The notes under the pieces: model-generated
Seen by the model: the letters and a program-made list of their open reading frames with translations, nothing else
Told to the model about the DNA's origin: nothing
Databases searched by the model: none
Shown: positions 59,141 to 64,000 of the stretch, piece after piece
Position numbering within the stretch: the first letter of the stretch is position 1
Layout of the letters: every line of letters begins with the position of its first letter
Program-made: the position numbers and the translations under genes
DNA from: an uncultured Chryseobacterium sp.
GTDB lineage: Bacteria > Bacteroidota > Bacteroidia > Flavobacteriales > Weeksellaceae
Length of the DNA stretch: 64,000 bases
Direction of reading: 5' to 3'
Assembly (NCBI RefSeq): GCF_936933875.1
Contig: NZ_CAKZIK010000068.1
Location: 1 to 64,000, forward strand

Positions 59141-60169
59141 ATGAATAAGAAAGGAATTTTACTTGTTAATCTCGGTTCGCCAAAATCTACAAAAGTTGAA
59201 GATGTAAAAGAATATCTCGACGAATTTTTGATGGACGAACGCGTGATAGATTACCGTTGGTTTTTCCGTGCCCTTTTGGTTCGCGGAATTATTCTGAAAA
59301 CACGTCCCGCAAAATCCGCAGAAGCGTACAAAACTGTTTGGACAGACCAAGGTTCACCTTTAATTGTTATTACTGAGAAAATTCAGAAAAAATTACAAAA
59401 ATTGGTGGATATTCCCGTGGAAATCGGGATGAGATATGCAGAACCCAGCATCGAAAATGGTATCAAAAAACTGGTAGAACAGGGCGTTACAGAAATTGTT
59501 CTTTTTCCTTTGTATCCACAATACGCGATGAGTACAACCGAAACGGTGGTGGAGAAAGCGGAAGAAGTTAGAAAAGCGAAGTTTCCTAACGTTAAAATTG
59601 CTTATGTTGAACCTTTCTACAACAAAGAAATTTACATTAACTGTCTTGCAGAAAGCATCCGCGAAAAATTACCTGAAAATTTTGATGCGCTTCAGTTCTC
59701 TTATCATGGCGTTCCCGAGAGACATTTGTATAAAACCGACCCAACAAAAACCTGTAAAATTGGCGATTGTTGTAATCAGGATTGGAATCCTTCGCATAAA
59801 TTCTGTTACCGCCATCAATGTTACAAAACAACTGAACTGGTTATTGAAAAACTTGGAATTCCAAAAGAAAAAACGGTTGTTTCATTTCAGTCTCGTTTAG
59901 GAAAAGATAAATGGATTGAGCCTTACACGGACGAAACTTTGGAGAATCTTCCCAAAAAAGGCGTGAAAAATCTAGCAATTTGTTGTCCGGCTTTTGTATC
60001 GGACTGTCTGGAAACGTTGGAAGAGATTTCTGTTGAAGGGAAAGAAGAATTTCTTCATGCGGGAGGCGAAAATTTCAATTATTTGCCATGCTTGAATGAC
60101 GAAGACCGATGGATTGAAGTGGTGAAAACGCTTTGCGAAGAAAAAATCAATCAGTTTTATTTGGTATAA
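59141..60169 (+). CDS. hemH: Ferrochelatase
   Basis: 342 aa. Inserts Fe2+ into protoporphyrin IX. KKGILLVNLGSPKSTKVEDV at the start, YPQYAMSTTETVVEKAEEV, the catalytic His in FSYHGVPERHLYKTDPTK and the Glu in CPAFVSDCLETLEEISVEG are present. Several cysteines (KTCKIGDCCNQDW; FCYRHQCYKT) cluster in mid-protein; whether they bind a metal cluster cannot be told. Not in an operon with other heme genes here. Confidence 0.94.
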   Translation: MNKKGILLVNLGSPKSTKVEDVKEYLDEFLMDERVIDYRWFFRALLVRGIILKTRPAKSAEAYKTVWTDQGSPLIVITEKIQKKLQKLVDIPVEIGMRYAEPSIENGIKKLVEQGVTEIVLFPLYPQYAMSTTETVVEKAEEVRKAKFPNVKIAYVEPFYNKEIYINCLAESIREKLPENFDALQFSYHGVPERHLYKTDPTKTCKIGDCCNQDWNPSHKFCYRHQCYKTTELVIEKLGIPKEKTVVSFQSRLGKDKWIEPYTDETLENLPKKGVKNLAICCPAFVSDCLETLEEISVEGKEEFLHAGGENFNYLPCLNDEDRWIEVVKTLCEEKINQFYLV

Positions 60170-60277
60170 TCCACTTCCACTACATCCCCTTTTTTTTCTA
60201 TTAGTTTTCAGATCTTTAGCTTATGTGTAAGGAGTCATTATGGAAAATGTGCGGAATTTTTTCTGCAGGTTTTTAGC

Positions 60278-61489
60278 TTAGCGAACCTGAGTCCGAAACT
60301 CGCCATAACCTATCAATCCATCGTAGTTTTTACCGAAAGATTTGTAATAAAGAAAAGCTTGGTAAAGGTTTTCGGTTTGCCAGAAATTACCGTTAATCTC
60401 TCCGAAATTTAAAGTTCCATCGGCGTTTTTAGTGGCGAGTATATAATTGTAAAAACCTTGTTTCAGAAAGATTTTAGCAACATATTTCTTGGATGATTCA
60501 TCGTAAAACATTTGATTTTCTTTGGATGGAACAAAATTGTTAAAAGCGCCCAAAACATAAATTTCCTTATCAGTTTTCTCAGAATCCAGTGAGAAATAAA
60601 CCCAGGAATAGTCTGCTTCTTTGTCGGCGGAACGTTCAATTCCCAAATCATTTCTTCTGAAATAAAAGGCGCCGTTTACGTCGGGTTGGTATTGATAATT
60701 TAAAGGAAAAGCCCAAACAGGATGAAGGTAAGTGTAATTAACACCGTCAATATTTTCTGCTCCGGCAACCATATCGAAAGGTTGATTGATGATTTTATTG
60801 TCGAAATAATAAAACTCATTATTTCCGGGAAAAGAAAGATTTAATTGCTGGAAAAGAACTCGGTTTCCTAATGTAGAAGAAGGTTTAAGATTGAAGATTC
60901 CTTCGTTCCAGTTGTTATTCTGAACAACATTCAAGCTTAAAGAATTTAAATTCGAACTGAAATCTGCACCGTTTCCAACTGCCTGAACTTCCACACGCTG
61001 GTTGATTTCCGGATTTCTGGAATCTGAAGTTCTGGATATTTTTAAACCAACAGTTGCTCCATTTTCAACCACGCAGAAACGTCTTGTAAAAAGAGGTTTA
61101 TCTGCTGAATCTTTGTAAACAATCAATTCAAAATTCCCTGAAATTTTCGGACGTATCTTATCATTCGGAAAGGTTAAAGTATAATTGGTGTACTTCTGAA
61201 AAGTGTTGAAAGAATACTGGAAATTGTCAATCAAGCCATTCAAATTTCCGGTAGCATATTCAGTGAAAAAAAGGCCGTCGTCGTTCCAGTTTCGGTCGAA
61301 ATGTTTAATTGTGTATCGGTAAACTGTACTTTGGTTGGAAAGGTCATCAAAACGAAGAACCAGCTGTTCATTAAAATTGATAACCGGCGTTTCATCATTG
61401 GTTTGAGGATTAAAAAGCTGAATACTTCTAATGTCCTGACTAAAACCTAAAATACTGCAAAAAACAAAAAATACACTTAAATATTTCAT
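60278..61489 (-). CDS. Type IX secretion system plug protein (formerly DUF5103)
   Basis: 403 aa from ATG 61489 (MKYLSVFFVFCSILGFSQ, signal peptide); extension to 61537 is rejected because it precedes the signal peptide. DUF5103 layout: SIQLFNPQTNDETPVINFNE, YRYTIKHFDRNWNDDGLFFT, EFYYFDNKIINQPFDM and VLGAFNNFVPSKENQMFYDE. In the T9SS translocon of Bacteroidetes a plug protein closes the periplasmic side of the SprA/Sov pore; this assignment follows family knowledge. No other T9SS gene is in the window. Confidence 0.9.
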   Translation of the reverse strand: MKYLSVFFVFCSILGFSQDIRSIQLFNPQTNDETPVINFNEQLVLRFDDLSNQSTVYRYTIKHFDRNWNDDGLFFTEYATGNLNGLIDNFQYSFNTFQKYTNYTLTFPNDKIRPKISGNFELIVYKDSADKPLFTRRFCVVENGATVGLKISRTSDSRNPEINQRVEVQAVGNGADFSSNLNSLSLNVVQNNNWNEGIFNLKPSSTLGNRVLFQQLNLSFPGNNEFYYFDNKIINQPFDMVAGAENIDGVNYTYLHPVWAFPLNYQYQPDVNGAFYFRRNDLGIERSADKEADYSWVYFSLDSEKTDKEIYVLGAFNNFVPSKENQMFYDESSKKYVAKIFLKQGFYNYILATKNADGTLNFGEINGNFWQTENLYQAFLYYKSFGKNYDGLIGYGEFRTQVR

Positions 61490-61547
61490 CTTCACGAAGA
61501 TAACGAAAATCACACCAAAATCGTATTTTTGAGGCAAATTCTACACT

Positions 61548-62186
61548 ATGTTTCAGCTTCAGGCTTTCGTCTTTAATTTCGCATCAGAAAATACTTATGT
61601 TCTGTATAATCAGAATAAAAATGCTTGGCTTATCGACCCAGGAAATTATACGGAGAAAGAAACCGAAGCACTCGAAAAATTTATTGAGAAAAAAGAACTC
61701 AACATCACAAAAATTGTTTTAACGCACGGTCACATCGATCATGTAATGGGTTTGCAATGGGCTGTAGATAAATTTAAAGTTCCGGTTTATCTTCATGAGG
61801 AAGACGAAATTGTACTGGAAATGTTCCCAATGTCAGGAAACCGTTTTGGATTAACGTTAAAACCCATCAATGTTGAAACAACAAGGATTTCAGAAGGTGA
61901 CGAATTGGATTTCGACGGTGAGAAGTTCAAAATTTATCATGTTCCGGGACATTCTCCGGGAAGCGTGGTGTATCACAACGAAAATCAGAAATTTATTATT
62001 TCGGGCGATGTTTTGTTTGAAGGAAGTATCGGCAGAACCGATTTATACAAAGGGAATTATGAACAGTTGATTGATGGAATTAAAACGAAACTTTTTGTTC
62101 TCGACCCGGAAACTCAGGTTTTCAGCGGACACGGAAATCCCACAACAATAGGTTTCGAGAAGGATTACAATCCTTTCTTTAAATAA
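61548..62186 (+). CDS. MBL-fold metallohydrolase (glyoxalase II-like)
   Basis: 212 aa. Metal site motif THGHIDHVMG (HxHxDH, residues ~60-69), second His in VPGHSPGSVVYH, Asp in ISGDVLFEGSIGRTDL and last His in FSGHGNPTTIG. YcbL/GloB-like single-domain hydrolase; the thioester substrate (for example a glutathione or bacillithiol adduct) is unknown. Divergent from the T9SS plug gene. Confidence 0.92.
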   Translation: MFQLQAFVFNFASENTYVLYNQNKNAWLIDPGNYTEKETEALEKFIEKKELNITKIVLTHGHIDHVMGLQWAVDKFKVPVYLHEEDEIVLEMFPMSGNRFGLTLKPINVETTRISEGDELDFDGEKFKIYHVPGHSPGSVVYHNENQKFIISGDVLFEGSIGRTDLYKGNYEQLIDGIKTKLFVLDPETQVFSGHGNPTTIGFEKDYNPFFK

Positions 62187-62187
62187 A

Positions 62188-62220
62188 AAAAGATACAAGA
62201 TGGTGTTTCTTGTATCTTTT
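62188..62220. terminator. Bidirectional terminator between MBL and thioredoxin-like genes
   Basis: AAAAGATACAAGA (62188-62200) and TCTTGTATCTTTT (62208-62220) form a 13-bp perfect stem with a 7-base loop, A-rich before and T-rich after, serving both convergent genes. Confidence 0.88.
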
Positions 62221-62234
62221 ACCTTTTATCTTTT

Positions 62235-62795
62235 TTATTCTTTCCACTTAATATTGCAACCCATACTTGGCTTTTGGATCTCTTCCTGCGGTTCTCCTGC
62301 CAAAAGATTTTCAAAAGCGATAATTAAATCTTCACCTGTAACTTCTTTGGTGTTTCCAGGACGGGAATCGTCCATTTGTCCGCGGTAAACCAAATCCAGT
62401 TTGTCATCAAAGAAATAAAAATCCGGTGTGCAAGCTGCGTCGTAAGCTTTAGCAATAGCCTGACTTTCATCGTACAGATAAGGGAAATCGAATTTTCTTT
62501 CTATCTGAAATTCAACCATTTTTTCCGGTGAATCTGCAGGATATTTTTCAACATCATTAGCGTTGATGCCGATAAATTCGATGCCTTTTTCGTGGTAGTC
62601 TTCGTAAAGTTCGTTCAGTTTATCAATCACGTGAAGCACGAAAGGACAATGGTTGCACATGAAAATCACTAAAGTTCCTTTTTCGCCTTTTAGTTCATCC
62701 AAAGACTGAACTTCATTGCTTTTTGAAGGATTTGGAAGTTCGAAAAAAGGAGCCTTTGTTCCTAATTCCAACATATTTGAAGGGGTATTTGCCAT
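62235..62795 (-). CDS. Thioredoxin family/AhpC-TSA-like protein
   Basis: 186 aa. No signal peptide. Thioredoxin fold with redox motif CNHCPF (Cys-Asn-His-Cys, about residues 47-50) in VIFMCNHCPFVLHVIDKL; ATPDFYFF-like cis-Pro region appears as CTPDFYFFDDKLDLVYRGQM. This C-N-H-C type is a common peroxiredoxin-like oxidoreductase of unknown substrate in Bacteroidetes. Confidence 0.92.
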   Translation of the reverse strand: MANTPSNMLELGTKAPFFELPNPSKSNEVQSLDELKGEKGTLVIFMCNHCPFVLHVIDKLNELYEDYHEKGIEFIGINANDVEKYPADSPEKMVEFQIERKFDFPYLYDESQAIAKAYDAACTPDFYFFDDKLDLVYRGQMDDSRPGNTKEVTGEDLIIAFENLLAGEPQEEIQKPSMGCNIKWKE

Positions 62796-62867
62796 AATTT
62801 TTAATTTGAAAACTAATTAATTTGAAGATTTGAAAATGAAATCGAGGCAAGAAAACGCACAGCATTT

Positions 62868-63779
62868 TCAAATTTTCAAATTTTGTTGGAGCAAAGATAA
62901 CGATTCTTCCACGGGATTTTCAAAACTCACCCAATGAATGTTGTCTTCTTTTCGATACCACGTTAATTGTCTTTTTGCAAATCTGCGTGAATTTTTCTTG
63001 ATTTCTGAAACTGCAAAATCTAAATCCCATTCCCCGTCAAAATATTTGAAAAGCTCAGAATAACCAACTGTATTCAGTGAAGCTAAATTTTTATTTCTTA
63101 AATGATTCAATGATTTCGCTTCGTCTAAAAGTCCGTTTTGCATCATCAAATCTACTCTTTGATTTATTCTTTCGTAAATAATTTCCCGCGATGCTTCAAT
63201 TCCAATTCTAATGACGTTAAAATTTCTTTCCTGAACGCTTTCTGCAATATTTTCGGTGTAAGATTTTCCTGTTTGCCAAATCACATCAATGGCGCGTAAA
63301 AGTCTTCTTGGATTGTCTTTGTCAACAATTTTAAAATATCCCGAATCGAGGTCATGCAAAAGTTTTTGAAGTGAAGAAATCCCTTCGTTTTCTAAAATTT
63401 CAGTAAGTTTTTTTTGATTTTCTTCGTTGGCTTCGGGTAAATCATTTAATCCTTCAATCAACGCTTTTTCATACATCATGCTTCCACCAACAAGAACCGT
63501 TATGTCATGAGTTTCGAAAATTTCTTCAATTTTTTGAATCGCATCCTTCTCAAACTGGCCAATGGAATAATAATCTTCCACCGAAAGATTGCCTATGAAA
63601 TGATGTTGTACTTCGGAAAGTTCTTCTTTAGAAGGAGCCGCTGTTCCAATTTTCATCTCTCGGAAAAATTGTCGGGAATCACACGAAATAATCTCCGTTC
63701 CAAAATGTTTTGAAATTTCGATAGCGAGTTTGGTTTTGCCGATTCCGGTGGTTCCGATGATGGAGATAAGAGTTTTCAC
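62868..63779 (-). CDS. miaA: tRNA dimethylallyltransferase
   Basis: 303 aa. Adds the isopentenyl group to A37 of tRNAs reading UNN codons. P-loop GTTGIGKT (9-16), the base-recognition segment ISCDSRQFFREMKIGTAAPS, DYYSIGQFEKDA, VLVGGSMMYEKALIEGL and the C-terminal RRFAKRQLTWYRKEDNIHWV. Its last codons (QQNLKI) are read through an AAATTTGAAAATTTG linker repeat. Confidence 0.96.
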   Translation of the reverse strand: MKTLISIIGTTGIGKTKLAIEISKHFGTEIISCDSRQFFREMKIGTAAPSKEELSEVQHHFIGNLSVEDYYSIGQFEKDAIQKIEEIFETHDITVLVGGSMMYEKALIEGLNDLPEANEENQKKLTEILENEGISSLQKLLHDLDSGYFKIVDKDNPRRLLRAIDVIWQTGKSYTENIAESVQERNFNVIRIGIEASREIIYERINQRVDLMMQNGLLDEAKSLNHLRNKNLASLNTVGYSELFKYFDGEWDLDFAVSEIKKNSRRFAKRQLTWYRKEDNIHWVSFENPVEESLSLLQQNLKI

Positions 63780-63830
63780 GGCGCAAATTTCCTGATTTTT
63801 TTTGAATTTTCGGTTTTACTTGATTCAAAT

Positions 63831-63857
63831 AAAAAATCCCGGAAAAAATTCCCGGGA
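63831..63857 (-). terminator. Terminator of the gene cut by the window edge
   Basis: TCCCGG (63837-63842) pairs with CCGGGA (63852-63857); on the minus strand this is followed by six T (complement of 63831-63836). It lies just downstream of the truncated gene. Confidence 0.8.
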
Positions 63858-63877
63858 CTTCTCTGTATTTCTTGAAA

Positions 63878-64000
63878 TTATTTTATTTCCTCGACATCAA
63901 TCGTCGTGATGCCTTCTTTCTGCAAACCTTCCCAAAGCAGGAATTTGTCCACTTCTTTCATCAGTTTCGGTATTACGAATATTAAAACAGCAAGGTCATC
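63878..64000 (-). CDS. Unknown protein, only the last 40 codons in the window
   Basis: The minus-strand frame is open from the window edge and reads DDLAVLIFVIPKLMKEVDKF, then LLWEGLQKEGITTIDVEEIK, and stops at 63878. A terminator follows. Because the N-terminal part is missing and no motif is visible, I assign no function. Confidence 0.55.
   Translation of the reverse strand, partial: DDLAVLIFVIPKLMKEVDKFLLWEGLQKEGITTIDVEEIK

Overview
The window looks like chromosomal DNA of a Flavobacteriia member, most likely the Chryseobacterium/Weeksellaceae group. The evidence is the AT-rich base composition, the ribosomal operon order rpsH to rplQ followed by eno and gltA, Bacteroidetes-type promoter elements (TAnnTTTG, with TTG about 19-21 nt upstream) instead of sigma-70 boxes, a type IX secretion plug protein, an OmpA with thrombospondin type-3 repeats, and a MetH split into two genes. 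No tRNA, rRNA, CRISPR array, prophage or integrase was seen.

Layout. 1-7.4 kb: end of the S10/spc/alpha ribosomal operon (rpsH, rplF, rplR, rpsE, rpmD, rplO, secY, infA, rpmJ, rpsM, rpsK, rpsD, rpoA, rplQ) closed by a strong terminator. 7.4-11.4 kb: a lipoprotein, a broken ZIP metal transporter, eno and gltA. 11.4-13.1 kb: an accessory island with one AT-rich gene, a membrane-anchored PD-(D/E)XK protein closely bracketed by inverted near-repeats, beside a folded attC-like intergenic sequence. 13-18.5 kb: two arginine-deiminase-fold hydrolases around cutC, then an outer-membrane beta-barrel protein with a hairpin leader. 18.6-26.5 kb: DUF3817, nadD, recJ, an ABC-F protein with one degenerate ATP site, smpB, ompA, yebC and a small acetyltransferase. 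26.5-33.8 kb: an RDD protein divergent from a six-gene membrane/AAA+ cluster (SpoIIM-like, a multi-TM protein, DUF4129, DUF4350-like, MoxR, DUF58). 33.9-37 kb: OsmC-like and GH63-like proteins.

37-47.3 kb is a methionine regulon: a Bacteroidetes promoter, a SAM-I riboswitch, metX (TTG start inside a candidate switching hairpin), an ACT-domain homoserine dehydrogenase, metZ, metH N-half, metH C-half and metF. Together they make homoserine, acylate it, sulfhydrylate it to homocysteine and methylate it with methyl-THF. A REP-associated tyrosine transposase with six palindromic units on one side and three inverted units on the other sits between the two metH genes. Related hairpin units lie upstream of metZ and of metF.

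47.4-64 kb is housekeeping: GNAT-like protein, lipoproteins, yicC, gmk, nadA, folB, DUF4403, a PIF1-like helicase, YihY, gamma-carbonic anhydrase, an Nfu-type Fe-S scaffold with duplicated N-domain, hemH, T9SS plug protein, metallo-beta-lactamase, thioredoxin-like protein, miaA and a truncated unknown gene.

Across the window many intergenic spacers consist of short stuttered repeats in several flavours, and in places these run into the ends of proteins (RecJ, NadD, MetZ, MiaA). The strongest candidates for undescribed biology are the 12 kb accessory gene with its bracketing repeats, the metX riboswitch platform, the two-hairpin REP units with their transposase, and the linker repeats.
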